DNA from: Beijerinckiaceae bacterium
GTDB lineage: Bacteria; Pseudomonadota; Alphaproteobacteria; Rhizobiales; Beijerinckiaceae
Length of the DNA stretch: 64,000 nt
Direction: 5' to 3'
NCBI GenBank assembly: GCA_009773635.1
Contig: WSYC01000008.1
Coordinates: 20,645 to 84,644, forward strand
The position numbers and the translations under genes were made by a program. The notes below the pieces were generated by a model. That model did no database searches. It was not told the origin of the DNA and saw nothing but the letters and a program-made list of their open reading frames with translations. Below, piece by piece: positions 45,462-53,432 of the stretch (the first letter of the stretch is position 1; the number at the start of each line of letters is the position of its first letter).

Positions 45462-46937
45462 TCACTTGCTCAGGCGCAGCTCGGCGATGATGCTGCCGAT
45501 CTTCGAGAACGCCGTGAGGAACTGCTCGGCATTCTTGGCGTCGAAGAACTGTCCCTTGGTATGCAGGGCGCAATCCCGCAGCATGGTCTTGGTCGCCAGA
45601 TCGTCCACCGCGAAGGCGACGGAGAAAATCTGGATATTGCTGGCCTTGTCGGCCGCGATATTGGCGCAGATTTGCTTGGTGAGCGTGTTGGCCTGCGCGC
45701 CGTTGTTGCCGTTGTGCTTGGGATAAGTTGCCGAGCGCGTGTTGAGGCCGTCGGTCATCAGGACGAGATACTTGCGTACCGGCTCGGATTCCGTTGAAGT
45801 CGCGCCCTCGAACGGGGCTTGCGACGACAGTGTCCGCCAGCCCCAGAGCAAGCCCGCCGGGATATAGGTCTCGCCGTTCGGATTGAGATCCTTGATCGCC
45901 TTCTTCACCTTGGTGAGGTTGGATGTCAGCTCGACAAGCGGTGCCCCGCATCCGGTATCCATCAGGCCGGGGATGCGTGTGCCGTAGTTGCCGTCCTGCG
46001 TATCGAGCGGGCTGTTGCGCGAGCCAACGCAGCCATGCCACACATGCTTGGCACCTTCCTGCATCGCGCATTTCTCGACCTGCGGTCCGTAAACATTGTC
46101 GCAGACATTCGCGGAATACGCCGGCTTCGGCGAACTGCCGCCGCAGCTATAGGGCACGCCGTCATTGTAACACGTGCCGGGCGGTGAGCCGGGGGTCGCC
46201 GGATAGTTCACAACGCGGCAATTGGTCTTGCCGGTAACGGGGTTTTCCTTCCAGCACACTTTCCTGGAGGGGTCCTGATAGTCGTCCGGCACCGAGAGCC
46301 AGGATTTCGTGCGATTTCCGAGGCCAACGTTGACATAATTCGAAAACGGCACGATCGAGAATTTCAGCTGGTCGGGCTTGGTCGAGAGCTTGCCCAGATT
46401 CTGGACGAGATCGGTCGAGGCTTTCTTCAGCGTATCGATTTTCCAGCCGGTCATCGAGTAGGTTGTATCCAGAACCAGTGCGATTTCCGTATTGGACGAA
46501 ATCGTGCCGACGGCTTCGGCCAGAACATCCATCTTGACCTTGTCGAGGCCAAAGAGCCCGCCGAACATGGTCTTGACCTCGGCATTCGCCTTCACGCGAT
46601 AACCGTAGTTCGCACCTTCCCGTGTGATATTTTCCGGGTTGAACGAAACCTGCGCGCGGCCTGCGAGGTTGCCGGTATTGCTTTCGAATACGGCCTTCGC
46701 GACCTGTTCGCGCTCACTTGGCGTGCCGATGGTCCGGGCTGCCGCCAGCGCTGCCGCATCTGCCGCTGCGTAGATCTCGGCGCGGGTCTGCGTCGCGCGG
46801 GAATAGTCCACCGCCAGCCCGGTGACGCCGATCAGCGAAACCAACCCGATACCGAGCAGAGTCACGAAACTTCCGCGCTCATCGGTGTTGAAGGCGAGCA
46901 GCGACTTCTTCAGGCTCAGAAATGTTTTCAGGCGCAT
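45462..46937 (-). CDS. TadG-like pilus assembly protein with VWA domain and cysteine-rich insert
   Basis: A 491-residue single-pass membrane protein. The N-terminal FNTDERGSFVTLLGIGLVSL is a TadE/TadG-type helix with the E in the mature-start region. A von Willebrand A domain follows with a MIDAS-like DTTYSMTG (near residue 157) and LMTDGLNTR. Between these lies an insert of about 150 residues with at least ten cysteines (for example VCWKEN, GTCYNDGVPYSC, VCDNVYG, EKCAMQ), implying disulfide bonding outside the cytoplasm. No other tad genes are in the window, so it may be an orphan surface protein rather than part of a pilus system. Confidence 0.85.
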   Translation of the reverse strand: MRLKTFLSLKKSLLAFNTDERGSFVTLLGIGLVSLIGVTGLAVDYSRATQTRAEIYAAADAAALAAARTIGTPSEREQVAKAVFESNTGNLAGRAQVSFNPENITREGANYGYRVKANAEVKTMFGGLFGLDKVKMDVLAEAVGTISSNTEIALVLDTTYSMTGWKIDTLKKASTDLVQNLGKLSTKPDQLKFSIVPFSNYVNVGLGNRTKSWLSVPDDYQDPSRKVCWKENPVTGKTNCRVVNYPATPGSPPGTCYNDGVPYSCGGSSPKPAYSANVCDNVYGPQVEKCAMQEGAKHVWHGCVGSRNSPLDTQDGNYGTRIPGLMDTGCGAPLVELTSNLTKVKKAIKDLNPNGETYIPAGLLWGWRTLSSQAPFEGATSTESEPVRKYLVLMTDGLNTRSATYPKHNGNNGAQANTLTKQICANIAADKASNIQIFSVAFAVDDLATKTMLRDCALHTKGQFFDAKNAEQFLTAFSKIGSIIAELRLSK

Positions 46938-47090
46938 GGCGTGTTCCCGGATGATCCAGCTGATGCGTTCGGCATCGACGGGGCAAGATACTCCCGGGAC
47001 AGGCTATAAAAGGTTGACGAGGCCAGTTTTGCTTCAAAAATCAAGACTTAAGGTTATCACGACGTTCAGGAAGAACCAGAGCAAGGCGGG

Positions 47091-49034
47091 TTAGCGGGCT
47101 TTTTCAAAGCCCACGCGGAGGAGATCTGCGCCGCAAGTGCCCAACCGGGCTTCGAAGGCCGCCAGCGCTTTTGGCTGACGCGGCGCCCGCAGCACCGCAA
47201 AATCATAATGTTCGGATGCGAGCGGGATAAAACCGAGGCCCTGCTCCCGCGCAACCGGCTCGATCGTCACGCCCCAATCGGCGCGATGCTGCGCGATGCT
47301 GGCCGCGACGGCATTGTGCGAGCGTGGCTGGTTCCAGTATCCCGCCGGACGCGCCCCGCCGAGAAGCTGATCGATCAGCGTCCGCGTGCCTGCGCCCTGG
47401 TTGCGATTGACCATGATGCAGGCGGGATCGGCCAGCGCCGCGGCAACCGCCGCGTCCGGCGTCTTGCCCTCGAAGCGGGCGTCACCGCGACGGAACACGA
47501 GGCCCTGCATCCGCCGCCAGCCCGGGATGAGCCGCATCGCCCCGGTCAGGAACGGGGCATTGTAGATGCCGCTGGCCGGATCGATGAGGTGGATCGGCGC
47601 GATGTCGCATTCCCCGCGCTTGAGCGCCGAAAGCCCGCCGAGCGAGCCGATCGCCAGCGTCCGCGCCGAGATGCCGTCATCAACGAGCGCGCCGATGATG
47701 ACATCAAGCCCGGTGCAATGGCTGCCCATGATCACGAGATCGGGCACGCGGATGTGCGGTGTGAACAGGCGCACGTCCACGCGCGCGCCGGCCGGCAGTC
47801 CTTCGGCCAGCGCATCAACCCGGATGAACCCGTCGGCCTGGCTGAACGCGGTAACGGCGCCCGATCCCTTGCCGACCGGATGCGCGACCAGCCCCGCCTC
47901 GCCTTGCGAAAGCGCGACCATCACGAATTCGGTCCGGCCAAGCTCCGATTGAACGGCGACCGGCAGCTGCGCAGCAATCTCGCGCTCCTCCCGTTCCGGC
48001 TGCCCGGCCAGAATGCGCAGGACGGGGGCAACGATATCGTGGAATGTGAACATCGCCGAGGTCGGAAACCCCGGCAGGATGACCACCGGCTTGCCCTCGC
48101 ACACGGCGAGGCAGAGCGGTTTGCCCGGTTTGAGCGCGACGCCATGCACGACAATGCCGGGCGCGCCGAGCTGGCTGACGATGCGGTAGGTGAGATCCCC
48201 GGCGCCCTTGGAAGTGCCGCCGGACAGGATGACGCCATCGGCCTCGGCCATGGCCCTGCCGAGCGCGGTGTCCAGCTGCTCCCGATCATCGGGGATCGCG
48301 CCAAAGCGCAGGGGTGTGCAGCCGTTCTCCTCCAGCGCGGCCGCAACGATCGGCCCGTTCGAATCATAGACCGCCGCCGGCCTCAGCGGCGCGCCGACCG
48401 GAACGAGCTCGTCGCCAGTCGAGATCACCGCGATGCGCGGCTTGCGCCAGACCGGCGCACTGGCAAGCCCGACAGCGGCGAGCATGCCAATTTCCCGCGA
48501 GCCGATCAGGGTGCCCCGGTGCAGCAGCACCTGGCCGCAGGCGATATCCGACCCAGCAAAAGCCATGTTCTGGCCGGGGCTGAGCGCCCGCTGCACCACG
48601 ATCGCGTTTTCTCCCTCGGGTTCGGAGTGCTCGATCATGACAATCGCATCCGCGCCGCGCGGCATCGGGCCACCGGTCGAGATCGGTGTCGCCGTGCCCG
48701 GCATGACCGTAAGCTCGGGCGAATACCCGCAGGTGATCGTCTCGTTATTCAGAATCAACCGTTTCGGCGCTGCGCTGGACGCGCCCGCTAGATCCGCCGC
48801 CCGGGCGGCAAAGCCGTCAACGACGGACCGATCGAAGGCCGGCGCATCCACGCCGGCGGCGACATCCTCGGCGAGTACGCGCCCGACGAGTTCGGTGATG
48901 TCGACATGCTCGATGCCAAGAGGGCGCGGGACGAGCGCCGCCCGGAACAGCCGGATAGCCTCGTCGCGCGAGACAACCGAGAGGAACTGCTCCTGCTCGA
49001 TACCGGCGCGACCGGGGTTTGGCGCTTCGCTCAT
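47091..49034 (-). CDS. MoeA-type molybdopterin molybdenumtransferase fused to a periplasmic-binding-protein-like domain
   Basis: A 647-residue two-part cytoplasmic protein. Residues 1 to about 420 are MoeA-like, which inserts the metal into adenylylated molybdopterin: FDRSVVDGFAARA, GADAIVMIEHSE, PGQNMAFAGSDIACG, AVISTGDELVPVG, SGGTSKGAGDLT and LPGFPTSAMF. The last two deviate from the usual GGVSxGxxD and PGNPVS. From about 430 onward (IMGSHCTGLDVIIGALVDDG, NRNQGAGTRTLIDQL, SHNAVAASIAQHRADWG) is a type found fused to MoeA and HTH proteins and resembling PBP ligand-binding domains. Last gene of a three-gene operon; its ATG overlaps the preceding stop. Confidence 0.92.
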   Translation of the reverse strand: MSEAPNPGRAGIEQEQFLSVVSRDEAIRLFRAALVPRPLGIEHVDITELVGRVLAEDVAAGVDAPAFDRSVVDGFAARAADLAGASSAAPKRLILNNETITCGYSPELTVMPGTATPISTGGPMPRGADAIVMIEHSEPEGENAIVVQRALSPGQNMAFAGSDIACGQVLLHRGTLIGSREIGMLAAVGLASAPVWRKPRIAVISTGDELVPVGAPLRPAAVYDSNGPIVAAALEENGCTPLRFGAIPDDREQLDTALGRAMAEADGVILSGGTSKGAGDLTYRIVSQLGAPGIVVHGVALKPGKPLCLAVCEGKPVVILPGFPTSAMFTFHDIVAPVLRILAGQPEREEREIAAQLPVAVQSELGRTEFVMVALSQGEAGLVAHPVGKGSGAVTAFSQADGFIRVDALAEGLPAGARVDVRLFTPHIRVPDLVIMGSHCTGLDVIIGALVDDGISARTLAIGSLGGLSALKRGECDIAPIHLIDPASGIYNAPFLTGAMRLIPGWRRMQGLVFRRGDARFEGKTPDAAVAAALADPACIMVNRNQGAGTRTLIDQLLGGARPAGYWNQPRSHNAVAASIAQHRADWGVTIEPVAREQGLGFIPLASEHYDFAVLRAPRQPKALAAFEARLGTCGADLLRVGFEKAR

Positions 49035-50110
49035 GGCGCTGCCTCGTTGATATCATCGGGAAGCGGGCAAGGGCAGGACAAGGGAATTGCAGCCAGCATG
49101 GTTCCCTCCCTGAAGCCCTCGCATTCCGGCGGCACGAGCGCGACGAACCCGGCCTCCGCCAAGGCCGTCAGCGTGATCTCGCCGGTGCCAAGCGGAAGAT
49201 AGCCTTCCGGCACGGCCTTGAGCAAGACAACCTCGCTCATGCCGACAACGGACACGATCTTGCGTGCGAGGGGGCGCGACACCATCGCCGTTTCGCGTGC
49301 GCTCAACCGGTCAAGCAGCGGCAGAATGAGCGCGATGGTGGCGGCAACCATGGCGTCAAAGCGGCGTGGCAGCCAAAGGATCGGCGTTCCCGATGCTCCA
49401 GCATCAATATGCGCGGTTTCACCGGGATTCAGCGCCAACCCGCGCTCGGCGCCCTCCGACCACGCAAGCCCGAGATCGACGCTGCCAAGAGCGGACGCGT
49501 TCTCGAGATGGCAGCCCCGCGCCCTCAGGAACCGCGCCAGCCAATCCTGCTCCGGCATGGCGAGATCAGGATCGGCGAGATCGGGATTGGCAAGATCGGG
49601 ATTGGCAAGATCGGGCATGGCAATTCGAGGTCGGCGGACAGCCACAGCCTTGATCCCCGCCAGCGCGAGGGCGAGGCTCAGGTTCGACGTGATACGGGTG
49701 CCGGCGTCTGCCAGAACCGCGCCTGCCTCAACATCGTGCCCGGCAAGCCGCACCGATTCCCCCGGCGCGACGCCGATCGAAATTGCGTGGAAGGGGCCGG
49801 AATCGTCCAATCCCTCGGACGGAAGAACCGCGTCGCAGCCATCCGGCAGGACATCGCCCGGGCGAACGCTCCCGGGCAACTCCGTGAGAATGACCGGCGT
49901 ATGCACCGTCGCCCCGACCAGATCAGCGGCACGAACCGCGAGCCCGGCCCGCAAGGCAACGGACCGCGTCGGCAAGGCGTGGGGTGCCGGAACTGGCCGC
50001 GCGAGGACAAGCCCCGCCGCCGCGCCGAGCGGAATGGCCTCGGGCTCGACCGGGTGCAAGGCGGCCATCGTCGGCGCGAGCATATCGTGCACCGAGAGCC
50101 GCGCTCTCAT
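49031..50110 (-). CDS. Degenerate MoeA-like molybdopterin-binding protein
   Basis: A 359-residue protein that keeps the general MoeA arrangement (LPTRSVALRAGLAVRAADLV, LPDGCDAVLPSEG, GESVRLAGHDVEAGAVLADAG, then a C-terminal domain with LAEAGFVALVPPECEG). It lacks the MoeA catalytic landmarks: the DGxA loop, STGDEL, GGVSxGxxD and PGNPxS are absent or changed, the last to LPRRFDAM. A run of near-identical pentapeptides (PDLAN) sits where STGDEL would follow. It may bind molybdopterin without metal insertion or act as a partner of the fused MoeA. Coupled to both neighbours by ATGA overlaps. Confidence 0.8.
   Translation of the reverse strand: MRARLSVHDMLAPTMAALHPVEPEAIPLGAAAGLVLARPVPAPHALPTRSVALRAGLAVRAADLVGATVHTPVILTELPGSVRPGDVLPDGCDAVLPSEGLDDSGPFHAISIGVAPGESVRLAGHDVEAGAVLADAGTRITSNLSLALALAGIKAVAVRRPRIAMPDLANPDLANPDLADPDLAMPEQDWLARFLRARGCHLENASALGSVDLGLAWSEGAERGLALNPGETAHIDAGASGTPILWLPRRFDAMVAATIALILPLLDRLSARETAMVSRPLARKIVSVVGMSEVVLLKAVPEGYLPLGTGEITLTALAEAGFVALVPPECEGFREGTMLAAIPLSCPCPLPDDINEAAP
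49561..49620. repeat. Four 15-bp in-frame tandem repeats inside the degenerate MoeA-like gene
   Basis: Four consecutive 15-bp units of the form CGAGATCGGGATTGG, differing at a few positions, encode the pentapeptide PDLAN/PDLAD/PDLAM on the minus strand. The repeat keeps the reading frame. It is a minisatellite prone to length change, in a predicted loop after the strand VAVRRPRIAM. Confidence 0.85.
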
Positions 50111-51027
50111 CGGTTGAGCCGGACACGCCCGGCCTCCGAGACATCGTAGCCACCCAGGAGCGTAGCCTGCCGGACGAATTCCGGCTTGCGCATCAAGGCA
50201 AACAGCGCCTGCGGCCCGGGTTCGAAATAGCTGCGCCGACGCATGGCGAGATCAAAATGCTCCCAGACAACCGGCACGAAGGTGAGGCCATGCGCCAGCG
50301 CCACCGAGCGCGTCGCGATGCCGCAATCGATCTCGCCCGCGCGGATGCCGAGCGCAAGATCATGCCCGGTGGGGTAGGTCGTGTCCATCCTCGTGCGATC
50401 ATCCGCAGGGGTGGCGGCGCCGATGTGTTGCTCAATGGATAAGCCTTGCCGCGCCATCAGCGATTCCAGCAGGAGCTGCGCGCCAGCGCCCTTCTGGCGC
50501 AGTCCGATGCGGGCACCGGACCGAACGGCGGAACCTAATCCGTCGATCCCGAGCGGATTACCAGCAGCGAGCATCAACCCCTGCTCGCGGCGCGCGAACG
50601 CGATCAGCACGACGTCGTGAAAGCCCTGATCCGCCAGAATGGCGGCTTCGTTGGCATCATCCGCGCCGTCGGCGTCGTGAAGATGGACCGCGGCCAGCAT
50701 GACCTCATTACCCGCCAGATGAGTCAGCCCGGCCTCGGACCCCTCGGACAGCAGCGCCAGGCCAGCGCCGGATCGACGCACGGTCCACTCCAGCAGGAGG
50801 TCGTGACTGCCGCCGACGATAGCGGGCGGCGCGAGCGCCGCAAAACCGGCCGGCGCGGTCAGGCCCGCCGCGACCCAGCGATCGAGCGCCGCACGCGGGA
50901 AGAGCCATTTCCCCGTGACTTTCGAGCAGGGAACAGCGCCATTCGCCACGAGATCGTAGAGTTTGCGCTCCTTGATGTGGAGATAGGCGGCCGCCTGCTC
51001 GGTGCTGAGGTAGGAAATGTCCTGCAT
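50107..51027 (-). CDS. Helix-turn-helix regulator fused to a PBP-like ligand-binding domain
   Basis: A 306-residue cytoplasmic protein. Residues 5-50 (YLSTEQAAAYLHIKERKLYD, then GAVPCSKVTGKWLFPRAALD) form an excisionase/MerR-like DNA-binding domain. The rest (GGSHDLLLEWTVRRSGAGLA, GLRQKGAGAQLLLESLM, YPTGHDLALGIRAGEIDCGI, WEHFDLAMRR) resembles the C-terminal domain of the fused MoeA two genes downstream. A one-component sensor of an oxyanion or cofactor intermediate is the likely role, as in molybdate and tungstate regulators. The frame extends to 51657, but ATG 51027 begins at the DNA-binding domain. Divergent from tupB by 94 bp. Confidence 0.87.
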   Translation of the reverse strand: MQDISYLSTEQAAAYLHIKERKLYDLVANGAVPCSKVTGKWLFPRAALDRWVAAGLTAPAGFAALAPPAIVGGSHDLLLEWTVRRSGAGLALLSEGSEAGLTHLAGNEVMLAAVHLHDADGADDANEAAILADQGFHDVVLIAFARREQGLMLAAGNPLGIDGLGSAVRSGARIGLRQKGAGAQLLLESLMARQGLSIEQHIGAATPADDRTRMDTTYPTGHDLALGIRAGEIDCGIATRSVALAHGLTFVPVVWEHFDLAMRRRSYFEPGPQALFALMRKPEFVRQATLLGGYDVSEAGRVRLNR

Positions 51028-51030
51028 GAG

Positions 51031-51048
51031 TATGCATGTTAGCGCATA
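51031..51048. promoter_or_regulatory. Inverted repeat in the divergent promoter of the tungstate locus
   Basis: TATGC (51031-51035) and GCATA (51044-51048) with an 8-bp spacer lie immediately before the regulator start and about 75 bp before tupB. A candidate plus-strand promoter follows, with TTGCCA near 51059 and CATAAC near 51081. The regulator encoded next to it is the obvious candidate ligand-responsive binder; this is inference. Confidence 0.4.
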
Positions 51049-51121
51049 AATTCCGTACTTGCCAAGATATGATCGCAATTCATAACAATCGCACCCGTAT
51101 GCAGGATGTGATGGGAGCAGG

Positions 51122-51832
51122 ATGGAACCGGTAGACGCCTTTGCCAACGCCTTCCGGTTGGTGCGCGAGCTTGATCCGGCGTTTACCGGTATTGTCGCCC
51201 TGTCCCTGCGGGTCACGGGCAGTGCGGTACTGATCGCGGCGCTGATCGGTTTGCCGCTTGGAGCGTTGCTCGCGTTGTCGCGCTTTCCGGGGCGCAGCGG
51301 GGTCATCATTCTCGTCAGCGCGCTGATGGGGCTTCCGCCGGTTGTGGCCGGGCTTGCCATCTTCCTGCTTCTGTCGCGGGCGGGGCCGCTTGGCGGTTTC
51401 GGCTGGCTGTTCTCGCCGACGGCGATGATTCTCGCGCAGGCCGTTCTCGTCCTGCCGATCGTGATCGCGCTGACACGGCAGGTAATCGAGGATCTCTGGG
51501 CGGAATACCGCGAGCACCTGATGTCGATCGGAATGACGGGTATCCGTGCCATTCCGACGCTGTTGCGGGAAGCGCGTTTCTCGCTCGCAACGGCGCTGCT
51601 GGCCGGGTTCGGGCGTGCCAGCGCGGAGGTGGGCGCGGTGCTGATCGTCGGCGGCAATATCGCCGGCTATACCCGCACGATGACGACCGCGATCGCACTC
51701 GAGACCTCGAAGGGTGATCTGCCGCTGGCGCTTGGGCTGGGGCTGGTTCTGATCGCGCTGACCTTGCTCATCAACGCGCTCGCCTATGGCGTGAGCCGCA
51801 TTGGCCTGCGCACCGCTGGGCAGGGCGCATGA
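51122..51832 (+). CDS. tupB: Tungstate ABC transporter permease (TupB-like)
   Basis: A 236-residue inner-membrane permease with five to six helices and the ABC-permease EAA-like loop (EYREHLMSIGMTGIRAIPTL). The segment GLPPVVAGLAIFLLLSRAGP is characteristic of TupB/WtpB-type oxyanion permeases. Assignment to tungstate rather than molybdate rests on the accompanying TupA-type binding protein. It is the first gene of a plus-strand tupBCA operon and overlaps tupC by 4 bp. Confidence 0.88.
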   Translation: MEPVDAFANAFRLVRELDPAFTGIVALSLRVTGSAVLIAALIGLPLGALLALSRFPGRSGVIILVSALMGLPPVVAGLAIFLLLSRAGPLGGFGWLFSPTAMILAQAVLVLPIVIALTRQVIEDLWAEYREHLMSIGMTGIRAIPTLLREARFSLATALLAGFGRASAEVGAVLIVGGNIAGYTRTMTTAIALETSKGDLPLALGLGLVLIALTLLINALAYGVSRIGLRTAGQGA

Positions 51833-52548
51833 CAGGCTCCGCCTCCATCCTGCCGTTGCGCGTGGATAGCCTCGGCTTTTCTGCCGATAGTCGGACGCTG
51901 CTTGCTGATGTCTCCTTCACCCTGCCGGCTGGTGGGATCACAGCAGTCATTGGCCCGAACGGTGCCGGCAAATCGCTGTTGCTGCGCCTCTGTCACGGGC
52001 TGCTGATGCCAGGCGCAGGGCGCGTCGAATGGGCCAGAGATCGTGCCGGACGCAAACGCCACGCCATGGTGTTCCAGCGTCCGGTCATGCTGCGGCGTTC
52101 GGCCGAAGCCAACCTCGAGCACGCTCTCGCCGCCGCCGGCTGGGCCAGCGTGGAGCGGCGCGAGCGGGTTCTGGCCGCGCTCGCCCGCTTCGGCCTTCAA
52201 CCTCTCGCTGATAGCCCGGCCCGCCTGCTCTCCGGCGGCGAGCAGCAACGGCTCGCCATCGCACGGGCCTGGGCGCTGGCACCGGAGGTGATCTTTCTTG
52301 ATGAGCCCACATCCCACCTCGATCCCGGTGCAACACGTCAGATCGAGACGATGCTTTTTGCGCTGGCGGCGGATGGCGTAACGCTGGTGATGGCGACGCA
52401 TGATCTCGGCCAGGCACGACGGCTCGCGCATCGCGTTTTGTTTCTCAACCGGGGCCAACTTGTCGAGGATGCGCCGGCCCCGATGTTTTTCGAAAGCCCG
52501 GCAACCGCCGAAGCGAAAGCCTTCGTTGCCGGAGATTTGCTCTGGTAG
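51829..52548 (+). CDS. tupC: Tungstate ABC transporter ATP-binding protein (TupC-like)
   Basis: A 239-residue ATPase: Walker A GPNGAGKSLLLRL, Q-loop MVFQRPVMLRRSAEANLEHA (the RPVMLRRS pattern is typical of TupC), signature [14 protein letters not shown], Walker B VIFLDEPTSHLD and H-loop ATHD. It lacks the C-terminal molybdopterin-binding (TOBE) domain of ModC, which supports TupC over ModC. Coupled to tupB by ATGA. Confidence 0.9.
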   Translation: MTGSASILPLRVDSLGFSADSRTLLADVSFTLPAGGITAVIGPNGAGKSLLLRLCHGLLMPGAGRVEWARDRAGRKRHAMVFQRPVMLRRSAEANLEHALAAAGWASVERRERVLAALARFGLQPLADSPARLLSGGEQQRLAIARAWALAPEVIFLDEPTSHLDPGATRQIETMLFALAADGVTLVMATHDLGQARRLAHRVLFLNRGQLVEDAPAPMFFESPATAEAKAFVAGDLLW

Positions 52549-52571
52549 CCCCTCAAGCCATGGAGTCTGTC

Positions 52572-53423
52572 ATGATCCGCCGTCGTTTCTTGTTTGCCGC
52601 AGCCCTGCTGGTGCCTTCGAGCCTCGCGCAGGCGCAGACCGCCGCACCGATTTCACCGCCCAAGGCGCCCTATATCGTGGTGTCCTCGACGACCTCGACG
52701 CAGGATTCGGGCCTGTTCAATCATCTCCTGCCGCTGTTCAAGGCGAAGACCGGCATTGACGTCCGCGTCGTCTCGCAGGGCACCGGACAGGCGCTCGATA
52801 CCGGCAAGCGCGGCGATGCGGATGTCGTCTTCGTCCACGCCAAAGCGCAGGAGGAGAATTTCGTCGCCGGGGGGTTCGGTGTCGAGCGCAGGCCGGTGAT
52901 GTACAATGATTTCGTGCTGATCGGACCGAAGAGCGATCCCGCCGGGATCAAGGGTACGAAGAATATCGCGGCGGCGCTGAAAGCGGTGCAGGAAAAGCAG
53001 GCTGCTTTCGTTTCGCGCGGCGATCGCTCGGGCACGCATTCGGCGGAACTGGCGCTCTGGAAACTCGCCGGGATCGAGCTCAATGCGGTCAAGGGTAGCT
53101 GGTATCGCGAGATCGGGCAGGGTATGGGCGCGGCGCTCAATACGGCGGGGGCCATGTCGGCCTATGTGCTTGCCGATCGCGGCACATGGCTCAGCTTCAA
53201 GAACCGGGGTGATCTCGGAATCGTTGTCGAGGGCGACAAGCGTCTCTTCAACCAATACGGCGTCATCCTGGTGGACCCGGCCAAGCATCCGCACGTCAAG
53301 AAGGCGGAAGGGCAAGCCTTCATTGACTGGCTCGTCGGGCCGGAGGGGCAGAAAGCCATTTCGGACTACAAGATCGGTGGCGAGCAGCTGTTTTTTGCGA
53401 ATGCCGGGCAGCCGGGGGTGTAA
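52572..53423 (+). CDS. tupA: Tungstate-binding periplasmic protein (TupA-like)
   Basis: A 283-residue exported solute-binding protein with a Sec signal peptide (MIRRRFLFAAALLVPSSLAQ, then A-QT). The mature N-terminus has VVSSTTSTQDSGLFNHLLPL, the TTST-type oxyanion-binding signature of TupA, and later GDRSGTHSAEL and GMGAALNTAGAMSAYVLADR. TupA family proteins bind tungstate far more tightly than molybdate; this is family knowledge, not shown here. ATG 52572 has GGAG 6 bp upstream; the ATG at 52560 is an alternative. Confidence 0.92.
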   Translation: MIRRRFLFAAALLVPSSLAQAQTAAPISPPKAPYIVVSSTTSTQDSGLFNHLLPLFKAKTGIDVRVVSQGTGQALDTGKRGDADVVFVHAKAQEENFVAGGFGVERRPVMYNDFVLIGPKSDPAGIKGTKNIAAALKAVQEKQAAFVSRGDRSGTHSAELALWKLAGIELNAVKGSWYREIGQGMGAALNTAGAMSAYVLADRGTWLSFKNRGDLGIVVEGDKRLFNQYGVILVDPAKHPHVKKAEGQAFIDWLVGPEGQKAISDYKIGGEQLFFANAGQPGV

Positions 53424-53432
53424 CTACCTCCT

